Made by a program: the position numbers and the translations under genes
Notes under the pieces: model-generated
Told to the model about the DNA's origin: nothing
The model's input: only the letters and a program-made list of their open reading frames with translations
Database searches by the model: none
Source: JABDMH01 sp965223165
Lineage (GTDB): Bacteria > Bacteroidota > Bacteroidia > Chitinophagales > Saprospiraceae
Assembly (NCBI GenBank): GCA_965223165.1
Contig: CBDCVQ010000019.1
Coordinates: 868,001-932,000 of the forward strand
Direction: 5' to 3'
Length of the DNA: 64,000 bases
Shown: positions 25,388 to 34,963 of the stretch, in pieces
Layout: every line of letters starts with the position of its first letter
Position numbering within the stretch: the first letter of the stretch is position 1

Positions 25388-27154
25388 ATGATCCGCCATT
25401 TCGTGCTGCTGGCACTGTGCTGCCTCCTTGGCCATCAGGCCATCTTGGGCCAGGAGCTACCGGTACAGTGGCACGTAGCGGAAGCAGTCCCCCGATCCAT
25501 CGACCTGCCGGAGCTGCTCGCGGCTGAAAGCGTCACGGACACTTGCCAGATCATCTTGTCTCAACTGCGGGAACTAGCCTACTTAGAAGCCTCGATCGAC
25601 AGTGTGCAGCTGGATCCTGACCGTATCCATATCGATCTGCACCTGGGCCGCCCCTACACGTGGAGTTATCTGGACCTGTCGGAGGTGCCCTCCCTCTTTC
25701 GCGAAAGCATTCGCCTGTCTGACTACCGCGAACGCAAGGTCAGCCATCGCGAGATCCAAGCACTCTTCGAACAGATGCTAGTGGTAGCAGAAGGGGCGGG
25801 CTACCCCTTTGCGGCCGTACGACTGCGGGACGTACAGGTCGAGGCTGCCCAGGTAGCGGCCAAAGTGGAGGTCAGACTGAACGACCGGGTGACCATCGAG
25901 CGCATCCGAGTGGAAGGCAATCTCAAGTTGAGCGACCGCTTCTTGTCGCATATGCTAGAGATCGAACCCGGCGATCCGTTTAATAAGTCCAAGATTCTAC
26001 GCGCCGAGCAAAAGCTGCGAGCCCTTGGATTTGTCAAGATCAAACAAGATCCGACCGTGGAGTTTTTGGGCAATGGGGCCACCCTCAATTTCTACCTGGA
26101 CAAGCAAAATGCCAATCGATTTGACGTACTGCTCGGTCTGATCCCTAGCAGCGTTGACAATGAACGATTTCAATTGACCGGCAATGTCAACGTCGATATG
26201 CGCAATTCATTTGGTGCCGGCGAACACCTACACTTAAATTTTGAACGACTGCGGCCAGCCACCCAAGAACTGGAGTTGGCTTTCAACTATCCGTTTCCGT
26301 TCAACTGGCCATTTGGCATTGACTTTAAGTTTGATCTATTTAAGCTGGAGTCCCAGTTCATTGATATCGGATACGAGATCGGTCTTCAATATTACCTGCA
26401 GGGGCGCAACTACATTTCCTTTTTTGTAGCCAATGACAATCACTCCTTGCTCACGATCGACTCTCTGCGCATTCTTCAGACACGCACATTGCCAGATGCA
26501 CTGGATGTGCGTCAAAGTCTCTTTGGCACCCAATACGTCGTCGAAAAGCTCAACTATCGCCTAAACCCTCGACAAGGGTGGCTCTTGGACGTGAAAGCCT
26601 CGGCCGGCACCCGCAAGATCCGGAAGAATAATACGATCACCGCGCTGCAGCTGGAAGAAGAACCCACCTTCGATTTTGGCAGCTTGTACGACGACCTGGA
26701 TCTCAACAGTTTCAAGTATGTCCTGTCGCTGAAGGCAGATTTCTATGTGCCGATCTTTCAGAATAGCACCTTGAAGTTCGCCACCAGCAGTGGATGGGTG
26801 CAGGCGGGCGATGACCTTTATCAGAATGAGCTCCTCCGCATTGGCGGAACCAAGATTCTGAGAGGCTTTAACGAGGAGTCGATTTTTGCCAGCCTGTATA
26901 GTGTCTTCACGACAGAGTACCGCTTGCTATTCAACCAAAACTCCAATCTCTTTGTCTTTGCTGATTTCGGCTACTACCGGCAGTCCACCGATCGCACGCA
27001 AGTAGAGGACTACCCGATCGGTTTTGGCACCGGGCTGAACCTGCAGACCAAGGTGGGGGTCTTTGGCATCAGTTATGCCGTCGGAGGCCGGCGAAGTGCC
27101 CCCCTTCGATTTAGTGCAGCGAAGATTCACTTTGGTATGGTGACGCAGTTCTGA
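25388..27154 (+). CDS. Omp85-superfamily outer membrane protein (BamA/TamA-like)
   Basis: A 588-residue protein with a signal peptide (FVLLALCCLLGHQAILGQ). The periplasmic part has a POTRA-like domain at about 165-235 (VTIERIRVEGNLKLSDRFL, then LEIEPGDPFNKSKILRAEQKL). The C-terminal D15 barrel shows the conserved loop-6 region RIGGTKILRGFNEES and a late strand FGTGLNLQTKVGVFGISYAVG. It probably assembles or secretes outer membrane proteins. It has fewer POTRA repeats than BamA, so a TamA-like or accessory role is more likely. Confidence 0.85.
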   Translation: MIRHFVLLALCCLLGHQAILGQELPVQWHVAEAVPRSIDLPELLAAESVTDTCQIILSQLRELAYLEASIDSVQLDPDRIHIDLHLGRPYTWSYLDLSEVPSLFRESIRLSDYRERKVSHREIQALFEQMLVVAEGAGYPFAAVRLRDVQVEAAQVAAKVEVRLNDRVTIERIRVEGNLKLSDRFLSHMLEIEPGDPFNKSKILRAEQKLRALGFVKIKQDPTVEFLGNGATLNFYLDKQNANRFDVLLGLIPSSVDNERFQLTGNVNVDMRNSFGAGEHLHLNFERLRPATQELELAFNYPFPFNWPFGIDFKFDLFKLESQFIDIGYEIGLQYYLQGRNYISFFVANDNHSLLTIDSLRILQTRTLPDALDVRQSLFGTQYVVEKLNYRLNPRQGWLLDVKASAGTRKIRKNNTITALQLEEEPTFDFGSLYDDLDLNSFKYVLSLKADFYVPIFQNSTLKFATSSGWVQAGDDLYQNELLRIGGTKILRGFNEESIFASLYSVFTTEYRLLFNQNSNLFVFADFGYYRQSTDRTQVEDYPIGFGTGLNLQTKVGVFGISYAVGGRRSAPLRFSAAKIHFGMVTQF

Positions 27155-27196
27155 TGACTATTGAAATTTTAGCGGGCGGAAACCGAGCATCTGGCC

Positions 27197-28156
27197 TTAC
27201 CGGGTAAGGGCCCTTTTCGCATCGCGCAAGACATCCAGCCATACGCCGGCCTTGCGGACGTAGGAGTACATCTGGGGTTGGGCCCCAAAGTGCCTCCTGG
27301 ATTTGACGACCTCCGGCAGTACGCTACCCAGGAAATCAAACCGGCGACAGCCCAGCTCTTCGGAAGCAAATTTGATGCCCTGCCAGATAGTGTAGATACC
27401 TGCAGCTCGCTGCCTTTGATCCACATCCTCCCCAGTAGCCAGCAGATAGCAGGTCGTGGAGTCCCATACCAGCCAGGCAACAGCTATCGACCGCCCATTT
27501 TCGTCTTCGGCAGCTATCGCGATGCCTTGTTCGCGTTCGCTCAGCTTTGCATCCAGCTTCGACACCAAAGATTTCGACAGGGGAAGTTTCATCTTTCTGC
27601 GTACGAAGGGGGTGGCTAGCAGATGCGTCAGATGATCGAGCGGAAGTCCCCGTCTAATCTGCAGCGCTGTTGACGCTTTTTTGATTATCCTGGTGCGATA
27701 GCTGCCATCCATCCCCTGATAGACCGCTTCGATATCGCTGATGTCTTCCAGCACAAACGAGTACATGGCTGTCTGCCGATATCCCTTCCATCGAAAAGGC
27801 AGCCAGTTCTTATTCTGATAGTGCAGATTGAGGTCGACCGACAAGAAATCAGGAATCGCCTCCACCATCTTCATCAGGATGCTATGCTGCTTTCTTTCGG
27901 AGAATTCTTTGAGATAGTAGGGCCCCAAAAACTTAGTCAGGCGCGGCATTGTGACATACTTCCAGGGACCAAAGGTTTTGACGAAAAAGGGAAATACGGC
28001 CACCACGTGCGGGTCCTCGACATAAACCAGGGCATCCCAATAGCCATCATCGCAAACCAGGTCGAGCCACCAATCCTGAAAAAAGATAGGTAAGGTCGGA
28101 TGGGTGGCACACGCCTGTCGATAGGCCGCTTTGTCAAGTCTTACTTTTTTCGACAT
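27197..28156 (-). CDS. FemAB-like GNAT acyltransferase
   Basis: A 319-residue protein of the BioF2-like/FemAB acetyltransferase type: PIFFQDWWLDLVCD at the N-terminus, DLNLHYQNKNWLPFRWKGY, a YRTRIIKKA segment, the core strand AVAWLVWDSTTCYLL and RRFDFLGSV near the end. Related proteins add aminoacyl or acyl groups in envelope polymer synthesis; the substrate here is unknown. It overlaps the upstream O-methyltransferase gene by 16 bp. Confidence 0.75.
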   Translation of the reverse strand: MSKKVRLDKAAYRQACATHPTLPIFFQDWWLDLVCDDGYWDALVYVEDPHVVAVFPFFVKTFGPWKYVTMPRLTKFLGPYYLKEFSERKQHSILMKMVEAIPDFLSVDLNLHYQNKNWLPFRWKGYRQTAMYSFVLEDISDIEAVYQGMDGSYRTRIIKKASTALQIRRGLPLDHLTHLLATPFVRRKMKLPLSKSLVSKLDAKLSEREQGIAIAAEDENGRSIAVAWLVWDSTTCYLLATGEDVDQRQRAAGIYTIWQGIKFASEELGCRRFDFLGSVLPEVVKSRRHFGAQPQMYSYVRKAGVWLDVLRDAKRALTR

Positions 28157-28779
28157 ACCATGATTCCGTCGCGCAAGGGCAGCAACAAGTTTTCTACCCG
28201 ATTGTCTTCCATGACCTTCTTATTAAAAGCCTGCAGGCTCTTCGTATCTGCATCACCGCTCTCATCCAAGACCTGGTTGCTCCAAAGGACATTGTCAGCC
28301 AGGAGGCAACCTCCGGGATTCACTTTGTCAATCACCAGGTCGTAAAACTGGCTGTAGAGCTGCTTAGCGGCATCGATGAAGACCAGATCAAACCGCATGT
28401 CTAGGGTAGGAAGGATCTCGAGTGCATCGCCAAAGTGTACGATCACGCGATCTTCATAACCGGCCTCACTCATGCCCTGCTTGATGAGGGGAGCCAACTC
28501 CGAGTTGCCCTCAATCGTGTGCAGCTGCCCCCCATCAGCCAGGCCCTCTGCCAGGCAAATGGCTGCATATCCGGTAAACGTCCCAATCTCCAAGGCATAC
28601 CGGGGTCGTATCCAGTGACTTAGAAAACTGAGCAGCCGGCCTTGCACATGGCCAGAGATCATCTGCGGGGCCATCGTCTTGAGGTGGGTCTCTCGCTCCA
28701 ATCGGATCAACTGATCGGAGGGTGCAGTGGTATGCGCTTCAATATATCGCTCCAGTCGCCGGTTCGATCGATTCTCCAT
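28141..28779 (-). CDS. Class I SAM-dependent O-methyltransferase
   Basis: A 212-residue methyltransferase of the catechol/caffeoyl-CoA O-methyltransferase family: EIGTFTGYAAICLAEGL (SAM motif I), HTIEGNSE, FDLVFIDAAKQLY (metal-binding Asp) and DNVLWSNQVLD. Catalyses methyl transfer to a hydroxylated small molecule. It is the first gene of a two-gene minus-strand unit with the FemAB-like gene. Confidence 0.9.
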   Translation of the reverse strand: MENRSNRRLERYIEAHTTAPSDQLIRLERETHLKTMAPQMISGHVQGRLLSFLSHWIRPRYALEIGTFTGYAAICLAEGLADGGQLHTIEGNSELAPLIKQGMSEAGYEDRVIVHFGDALEILPTLDMRFDLVFIDAAKQLYSQFYDLVIDKVNPGGCLLADNVLWSNQVLDESGDADTKSLQAFNKKVMEDNRVENLLLPLRDGIMVCRKK

Positions 28780-29098
28780 CGTAGTTCATCATCTCACAAA
28801 TAACTACAGCACCCGGGCTGTCTCTTTTGCATTCGCCCTTCATCATCCAATCCCGAGCCTTCGCAATGCGCGGCTTGGCTTTGCCGATCAGGCGCAATAT
28901 GTCCAGCTCCATCGTACACTGCTTTATCAAACAAAACACGAAGCTGGCTTACCGAGACAAATGGGCCACATCCACTGGGGCCACCGGGCTGTGCATCACG
29001 CGGGGGAAGATAGCCATTGTCGCTCGGAAAAGTCGCAAGGTAACACGTGCTGTCCTCAAATAGTCTTAAGTTTGCACTTAGCATTGAGGTAGGTCCAC
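28780..29098. other. 319-bp divergent intergenic region
   Basis: No gene with credible composition. Frames on both strands here are low-quality. It holds a TAAGTTTG element at 29067-29074 for the peroxiredoxin gene. Confidence 0.4.
29067..29074 (+). promoter_or_regulatory. -7 element of the peroxiredoxin gene
   Basis: TAAGTTTG matches TAnnTTTG and lies 24 bp upstream of the ATG at 29099; no clear -33 TTG. Confidence 0.4.
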
Positions 29099-29566
29099 AT
29101 GGAATTGGGAGTAGGCGAAAAAGCACCGGATTTTGCACTACGGAGCCACGATAAATCTCGTGTGACACTGGGTCAATTTCAGGGTCGAAAGGTTGTTTTG
29201 GTTTTTTTCCCGCTGGCATTCTCGAGTGTGTGCACGGCAGAGTTGTGCAGCCTGCGAGATGAACTGGCCGACTACGACGCGCTGGATGCGGAGGTGCTTG
29301 CTATCTCGGTGGACTCGCTGTACGCACTGCGAAAGTTTAGAGAGGAGCAGGGCTACAACTTTACACTGCTGTCTGACTTCAACAAGGAGGCCGCCCGCAG
29401 TTACGGAACCTTGCAGGAAGATTTTGGATTGGATATGAAGGGTGTGGCCAAACGGTCGGTGTTTGTGATCGACGGCCAGGGCATACTTCAACACAAGGAG
29501 ATCATGCCGGTGCCTAATCTCGTGCCTGACTTTGCAAAAGTGAAAGAAGTTTTAGCTACCATCTAA
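29099..29566 (+). CDS. Peroxiredoxin, AhpE/PrxQ-like
   Basis: A 155-residue thioredoxin-fold peroxidase. The active site is FFPLAFSSVCTAELCSLRD, close to AhpE, with the peroxidatic Cys in SVC. A second Cys five residues later could resolve it as in PrxQ. LAISVDS and LLSDFNKEAA are family features. It reduces peroxides in the cytoplasm using an unknown donor. It is followed closely by clpS. Confidence 0.9.
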   Translation: MELGVGEKAPDFALRSHDKSRVTLGQFQGRKVVLVFFPLAFSSVCTAELCSLRDELADYDALDAEVLAISVDSLYALRKFREEQGYNFTLLSDFNKEAARSYGTLQEDFGLDMKGVAKRSVFVIDGQGILQHKEIMPVPNLVPDFAKVKEVLATI

Positions 29567-29580
29567 TTTTTAGACTATCT

Positions 29581-29880
29581 ATGTCCGTGCTATTGTCCGA
29601 ACAAACAGAAGAAGTCATATCGGTAGAGGAGATTGCCGATACCGGAAATCAGGCGCAGCTCGTCGTGTACAATGACGACTTCAACACATTTGCGTGGGTC
29701 ATCGAATGCTTCATGGAGATCCTGCAACACTCTTTTCAGCAGGCTGAGCAACTATCGCTGCTGATTCACTTCAAGGGCAAAGCCATCGTCAAGACAGCCA
29801 CCTTTGAGGCTTTGAAGCCCAAGAAGGATGCACTCGTCGAGCGTGGTCTCTCGGCAGTCATTGAGGAGATGGTCAATTGA
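29581..29880 (+). CDS. clpS: ATP-dependent Clp protease adaptor ClpS
   Basis: A 99-residue ClpS. The flexible N-terminus is followed by LVVYNDDFNTFAWVIECF, the NDxxT-type N-degron pocket, and later a helix with EQLSLLIHFKGKA. It delivers proteins with destabilising N-terminal residues to ClpA/ClpC. It lies next to aat, which adds such residues, so recognition and tagging are encoded together. Confidence 0.95.
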   Translation: MSVLLSEQTEEVISVEEIADTGNQAQLVVYNDDFNTFAWVIECFMEILQHSFQQAEQLSLLIHFKGKAIVKTATFEALKPKKDALVERGLSAVIEEMVN

Positions 29881-29889
29881 GACCCCCCA

Positions 29890-30570
29890 GTGTCCCTTCC
29901 CACACTTTACTTTCCCCACCCCGAATTGTCCAATGCCTACGGCCTGCTTGCGGCCGGGGGAGACCTGTCACAAGAACGCCTGCTACTTGCCTACCACTTC
30001 GGCATATTTCCTTGGTACTCAGAGGGTCAAGGGATACTCTGGTGGTCACCGGACCCACGTTGTGTACTGCTACCTTCCGCCTTGCGGGTGAGCAAAAGTA
30101 TGCGATCATGGATGAGGAAAAACCCACTGCGGGTGACGGCAGATCATGCCTTTGGCCAGGTCATCCGACACTGTCAAGGGGTGGCGCGCAAGGGCCAGGA
30201 AGGCACTTGGATCACTCCCGAAATGCTGCAGGCGTATCAACATTTACATGATCAAGGCTATGCGCACTCCGTCGAGGTTTGGGAGGGTGATCAACTGATC
30301 GGTGGCCTCTACGGCATTCGGCTGGGTAAGGTATTTTTTGGCGAATCCATGTTCAGTCATGTGACAAATGCCTCAAAACTGGCACTCATCTCCCTCGTAC
30401 AACAACTGCGCGAGCGAAATTTTACCCTGATCGATTGTCAACAAGACACGCCACATCTACGGTCGATGGGAGCGCAGTTGATGCCCCGTCATCACTTTCT
30501 GGCAGAGCTGCGTAAAAATCGGCTACGCGATGAAGAGGTCGGATCGTGGCATGATTGGTTTGTCAGGTAA
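29890..30570 (+). CDS. aat: Leucyl/phenylalanyl-tRNA--protein transferase
   Basis: A 226-residue Aat: FPHPELSNAYGLLAAGGDLS, HFGIFPWYSEGQGILWWSPDPR, ESMFSHVTNASKLAL and DCQQDTPHLRSMGA. It attaches Leu or Phe from tRNA to N-terminal Lys/Arg, making an N-degron. The GTG start lies 9 bp after the clpS stop. Confidence 0.95.
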   Translation: MSLPTLYFPHPELSNAYGLLAAGGDLSQERLLLAYHFGIFPWYSEGQGILWWSPDPRCVLLPSALRVSKSMRSWMRKNPLRVTADHAFGQVIRHCQGVARKGQEGTWITPEMLQAYQHLHDQGYAHSVEVWEGDQLIGGLYGIRLGKVFFGESMFSHVTNASKLALISLVQQLRERNFTLIDCQQDTPHLRSMGAQLMPRHHFLAELRKNRLRDEEVGSWHDWFVR

Positions 30571-30602
30571 CAGTTGTAGGCAACTGAAATATGAGATACT
30601 AG

Positions 30603-31046
30603 ATGAATAGCGAATCGGGTAAAGCAAGAGGCATCATCGCCCAATATGAAGAGAAGGGATATCCCGTGGTCATCAAATTCGTCAACAAGATGCCTAGCAC
30701 CACGCTAATGAACAACTTCCCAAACCTCACAATCATTTCCTGGAAATATGATGGGCACGAAAGGAACGGCATGCCTCCGACTGGCATCAACAATAATATG
30801 ATCACTCTTGAAAACGCTATCCATCAAAATCTCGTCGAACATGGTTACTGCGTACATGCGTACAGTCGCACAGGCAATGGACTTAAGGAGCTAGTTTACT
30901 ACTGTGCCGACACCCAACAGTTCATAGTCGAACTAAACAATGCCTTGAACTCTCAACCCCTCTTCCCCATTGATATCGATTTCCACCCGGATGCTAACTG
31001 GAGCGAATTCCGAACCCTTCTAAGCGACATGGAATCTGCACAATAA
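30603..31046 (+). CDS. DUF695-like protein
   Basis: A 147-residue cytoplasmic protein. The N-terminal half (VIKFVNKMP, then LTIISWKYDGHERNGMPPTG) and the LVYYCADTQQFI strand fit the DUF695 pattern, in which a Tyr-rich beta-sheet is followed by a YxxD strand. Family function is unknown. It follows aat by 32 bp and may share its transcript. Confidence 0.55.
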   Translation: MNSESGKARGIIAQYEEKGYPVVIKFVNKMPSTTLMNNFPNLTIISWKYDGHERNGMPPTGINNNMITLENAIHQNLVEHGYCVHAYSRTGNGLKELVYYCADTQQFIVELNNALNSQPLFPIDIDFHPDANWSEFRTLLSDMESAQ

Positions 31047-31324
31047 ACGGACTGACTATGGGAGTGGACACCTAGATTAACGAACTGAAACCATAGTGCA
31101 ATCGATACATTAAAAATCCACTATCTTCTCATGGCTGCGGAAGCACAAACGGACTGAATCGAGAAAAGATGCGTACAACACTGCCTGTCATGACAAGCCG
31201 CATTTGATGATGATGGCGAACACATTGCCCATGTCATATCAATGAACAATGTGAAGATTAAAACCACCTCCACGGCACGTCAAATAGACTGACTGTACTT
31301 GATGACCGGAGACTCGAAGGGATG

Positions 31325-32164
31325 TTAAGCGCGTGCCCTCATCCAGGCCACCATTTCTGGCAGTATCTCATCTCGCTCGGGCTCCTGCAGGATCTCGTGA
31401 CGCAGCTCTGACAAGATGTGCAGCTCCTTATCGGTAGAGCGACAACGCCGGTGAAAATCGATACTGCCCTGCGGATCGATCAGCTTGTCATCGGCTCCGT
31501 GCCAGATCGATACCGGCAGGTCAAACTGCTCAAACTGCGTCTGGAGCTGTTTGATCGCTTGCAACGTCTCATAGCCATACGCCGCTACGATTCCGCCGTG
31601 ATAGTTGAGCGGATCTGTCCGAAAGTCCTGCCCAACCTGCTCGTCACGCGACCGAAGGCGATCGTCGATCTTGGTGGTCTTTAGATTGGGCGCCACATAC
31701 CTGACGAGGGCCGCTACTCGCTGTAAGAGCGGCGAGAAGTCGTCACTGATCTTGAGGGCAGCACTGGATAGGACCACACCCCGGATCTTCGGCCTGGCTT
31801 GCAAGCAGGCTTTGACCGTGATCAGGCCTCCCACGCTATGGCCCAATAGAAATGTCGGTCCGTCGAAGTGTACTTCTGCGGCGGCCAGCACAGCCATCAA
31901 GTCATCTACATAATGATCGAACCGAGTGACAAAGGCCCGACGGCCCTCCGATCTGCCATGTCCCCGCAGGTCAAACGAGACCACGGACAAGCCGCTTTTG
32001 ACAAAGCATTCGACGACATGCTGGTACCGACCTTGGTGCTCGGCATATCCATGCACGATCAGCACGCTGGCAAAAGGAGGGGTAGCCGGCCGCCAGAAGC
32101 GTGTCTCCAGTCGAAGTCCGTCGTGAGTGCGGACCTCCAGATGTTGATCGGGCTGGAGAGACAA
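31325..32164 (-). CDS. Alpha/beta hydrolase, monoacylglycerol-lipase-like
   Basis: A 279-residue serine hydrolase: VLIVHGYAEHQGRY (oxyanion region), SFDLRGHGRSEG, nucleophile elbow LLGHSVGG, PVSIWHGADDKLID (Asp) and LRHEILQEPERDEI (His). This is the signature of the Hydrolase_4 / monoglyceride lipase family. Start is taken as TTG 32164, one base after the alaS stop; the longer frame to 32266 overlaps alaS by 100 bp and is less likely. Confidence 0.85.
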   Translation of the reverse strand: MSLQPDQHLEVRTHDGLRLETRFWRPATPPFASVLIVHGYAEHQGRYQHVVECFVKSGLSVVSFDLRGHGRSEGRRAFVTRFDHYVDDLMAVLAAAEVHFDGPTFLLGHSVGGLITVKACLQARPKIRGVVLSSAALKISDDFSPLLQRVAALVRYVAPNLKTTKIDDRLRSRDEQVGQDFRTDPLNYHGGIVAAYGYETLQAIKQLQTQFEQFDLPVSIWHGADDKLIDPQGSIDFHRRCRSTDKELHILSELRHEILQEPERDEILPEMVAWMRARA

Positions 32165-32165
32165 A

Positions 32166-34790
32166 CTAAACCGACAAGTAGGTTCGCGATTTGCTGAGTG
32201 CTTCGGAGAGCCCTGCTGCATTTTTTCCGCCGGCAGTGGCAAAGAAGGGTTGTCCACCTCCACCACCCTGGATTTCCTTGGCTAGTTCGCGTACGATATT
32301 GCCCGCGTGCAGGCCCGGATCCTTGGTCAGACCATCACTGATCGTGACCATCAGTTGCGGCTTGTTATTGGTAGCAGATCCAAATACGATGAATGCATCG
32401 CCCACTTCTTTCTCTAGCTGGTAGGCTAAGCTCTTGAGGGCCTTGCTGTCTTGATTGTCGATTCGAATCGCCAGGTAGTTTATCGCTCCTACCCGCTCGA
32501 TTTTGTCCTTTAGGCTATCCTTCAGCGCCTTGATCTCGAGCGCTTTGAGTTGCTCCACCTGTTTCTGCAAGGTCTTGTTTTCGCTCACCAGTTGGGACAC
32601 TTGATCGGCCACTTGGAGCGGATTCTTGAAGGCATTGCGTACGCGGTCCAGCTCGTCCAAATGCTCATTGAGATATGCCTCCGCCGCCTCGGCAGTAATG
32701 GCCTCAATGCGCCGTATCCCTGCTGCCACGGATGTCTCTTGGGTGATCTTGAAGTAACCGATCTGACCCGTGGCCTCTACATGGCAGCCGCCGCAAAGCT
32801 CGATGGAATACTGTGGATCGAAGGTGATCATGCGCACCTCGTCGCCATATTTTTCACCGAATAGCATCGTGGCGCCCGCCTCCTTGGCCACCTGCAATGC
32901 CACCTTGCGCTGTTCATCTCGGCCAATGTTCTCTCTGATTTTTGCGTTGACGATCTGCTCCACTTGCCTGATTTCTTCGGATGTCATCTTCTTAAAATGT
33001 GAGAAATCAAATCGCAAATGACTGTCTGCCACCAGGGATCCCTTTTGCTGTACATGATCGCCTAAGACCTGGCGCAGTGCCGCGTGCAGCAGATGGGTAG
33101 CGGTATGATTGTTCTCCGTGCGCCGGCGCTTCTCAGCAGAGACGCTCGCTCGGGCCCGCGCTCCCATGTGGCTGGGCAATTTGTCAACCAGGTGCACGAT
33201 CAATTCGTTTTCTCTGATCGTGTTCAGCACCTTAATCCGCTCGCCGTCAAAGTCTAAGAAGCCGGTGTCTCCGATCTGGCCTCCGCCTTCCGCATAAAAA
33301 GGTGTGCGGTCCAGTACTAGCTGGTACTGATCCTTGCCTTTGGTCCTGACCGTACGATGCTTCACTACCTGGACATCGGATAGCTCCAGATCATCGTATC
33401 CAAGAAATTGGGATTCAGCGCCCGCCTTCACCTCATGCCAGTCTCCGATCTCTACCTCTGCATCAGACCTGGAGCGATCTCTTTGCTCTTTCAATGCCTC
33501 TTGAAAGCCCTCCTCATCCACCGTGAGGCCCTTTTCTCGGGCAATCAGTCGGGTGAGGTCAATGGGAAATCCGTGCGTGTCGTACAATTCAAAGGCCACC
33601 TCGCCCGGTATCACTTTGACGGCTTGCAGCGCATCAAATCTCCGGAGTCCAGCCTCCAGCGTGCGCAGGAAAGATTTCTCCTCTTCCAGCACGATACTGG
33701 TGAGCAAGCTCTGCTGCTGCTTGACCTCGGGAAAAACTTCGGCAAAACTATCGGCAACCAGCGGGATCATCTTGTGGAGGAGGGGTTCCTTTCGGTCGAG
33801 AAAGGAGTAGTAGTATCTGACCGCCCGGCGCAAAATTCTCCGCACGACATAGCCTGGGCCGGTATTGTCGGGTAGCGCCCCATCGGCGATGGTAAAACAA
33901 ACGGCTCGCAGGTGGTCGGCGATCACGCGCATGGCCATGTCAGACTTGCTATCAGCGGCATAGGCGTTGGTGTACTTAATACCTGTCTCAGCCTGTATAA
34001 AATCAAGGTAAGGGGTAAAAAGATCCGTGTCATAGTTGGACAGGTGGCCCTGCATGGCCATAGCCAATCGCTCCAGCCCCATACCCGTGTCCACGTGCTT
34101 GGCTGGCAGCTCTTCCAGGCTACCATTTTGCTTGCGGTTGTACTGGATAAAGACCAGATTCCAGATCTCGATGACCTGCGGATGATCTTTGTTGATCAGC
34201 TCTGCAGCAGGTAAGGCTGCCCGATCGGCATCAGAGCGCAAATCGATGTGAATCTCGGAGCATGGACCGCAAGGGCCCGTATCTCCCATCTCCCAAAAAT
34301 TATCCTTCTTGCCGAAGGGTAGGATCTTGTCTTCGGGCAACCATTGCTTCCAAAGATCGGTTGCCTCCTTGTCCGGAGCCAACTGCTCTGCCTCGTCGCC
34401 GCCAAAAATGGTCGCGTACAGGCGATCTTGGGGCAGTCCTAATTCTTTGCTCAGCAACTCCCACGCCCAAGCAATGGCATCCTTTTTGAAGTAATCGCCG
34501 AAGGACCAATTGCCGAGCATTTCAAACATGGTGTGGTGGTAGCTATCCACTCCCACTTCCTCCAAATCATTATGTTTTCCCGATACGCGAAGGCACTTCT
34601 GTGTGTCAGCTATGCGGAGTACGGGGGGTGTCTGGTTGCCCAGGAAGTAATCCTTGAACTGATTCATGCCGGCATTGGTGAAAAGGAGGGTCGGGTCATC
34701 CTTGTTGACAATGGGTGCCGAGGGTACAATTTTGTGTCCTTTGCTTTTAAAAAAGTCAAAGAATGTCTGCCTGATCTGATGTCCTTTCAT
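32166..34790 (-). CDS. alaS: Alanine--tRNA ligase
   Basis: A full-length 874-residue AlaRS. The class II core opens with RQTFFDFFKSKGHKI and VPSAPIVNKDDPTLLFTNAGMNQFKD (written in two parts here); the editing domain has NHTATHLLHAAL and the zinc-site Cys/His pair in ELCGGCH; the C-Ala end has GGGGGQPFFATAGGK. It charges tRNA-Ala. The gene is divergent from the M23 peptidase. Confidence 0.97.
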   Translation of the reverse strand: MKGHQIRQTFFDFFKSKGHKIVPSAPIVNKDDPTLLFTNAGMNQFKDYFLGNQTPPVLRIADTQKCLRVSGKHNDLEEVGVDSYHHTMFEMLGNWSFGDYFKKDAIAWAWELLSKELGLPQDRLYATIFGGDEAEQLAPDKEATDLWKQWLPEDKILPFGKKDNFWEMGDTGPCGPCSEIHIDLRSDADRAALPAAELINKDHPQVIEIWNLVFIQYNRKQNGSLEELPAKHVDTGMGLERLAMAMQGHLSNYDTDLFTPYLDFIQAETGIKYTNAYAADSKSDMAMRVIADHLRAVCFTIADGALPDNTGPGYVVRRILRRAVRYYYSFLDRKEPLLHKMIPLVADSFAEVFPEVKQQQSLLTSIVLEEEKSFLRTLEAGLRRFDALQAVKVIPGEVAFELYDTHGFPIDLTRLIAREKGLTVDEEGFQEALKEQRDRSRSDAEVEIGDWHEVKAGAESQFLGYDDLELSDVQVVKHRTVRTKGKDQYQLVLDRTPFYAEGGGQIGDTGFLDFDGERIKVLNTIRENELIVHLVDKLPSHMGARARASVSAEKRRRTENNHTATHLLHAALRQVLGDHVQQKGSLVADSHLRFDFSHFKKMTSEEIRQVEQIVNAKIRENIGRDEQRKVALQVAKEAGATMLFGEKYGDEVRMITFDPQYSIELCGGCHVEATGQIGYFKITQETSVAAGIRRIEAITAEAAEAYLNEHLDELDRVRNAFKNPLQVADQVSQLVSENKTLQKQVEQLKALEIKALKDSLKDKIERVGAINYLAIRIDNQDSKALKSLAYQLEKEVGDAFIVFGSATNNKPQLMVTISDGLTKDPGLHAGNIVRELAKEIQGGGGGQPFFATAGGKNAAGLSEALSKSRTYLSV

Positions 34791-34963
34791 AGTATCTGCT
34801 GTGGAGATTGCCGCGTAGGCAAAATTGGATGTCGCTCAAATATTAAAATCCGATCAACTTTTGGTAACTTGCGCCCGACGCTCACACTACTTGCACCCAC
34901 CCGTCTGCAGGGTTCAGTTTTCAAGTTGACAAAATTAGTTATTTAAACGATAAGCCTCGTTTG

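Noticed and set aside
28794..29219. 141-residue minus-strand ORF opposite the peroxiredoxin
   Set aside because: It is antisense to a well-supported gene, and its remaining part has no recognisable features.
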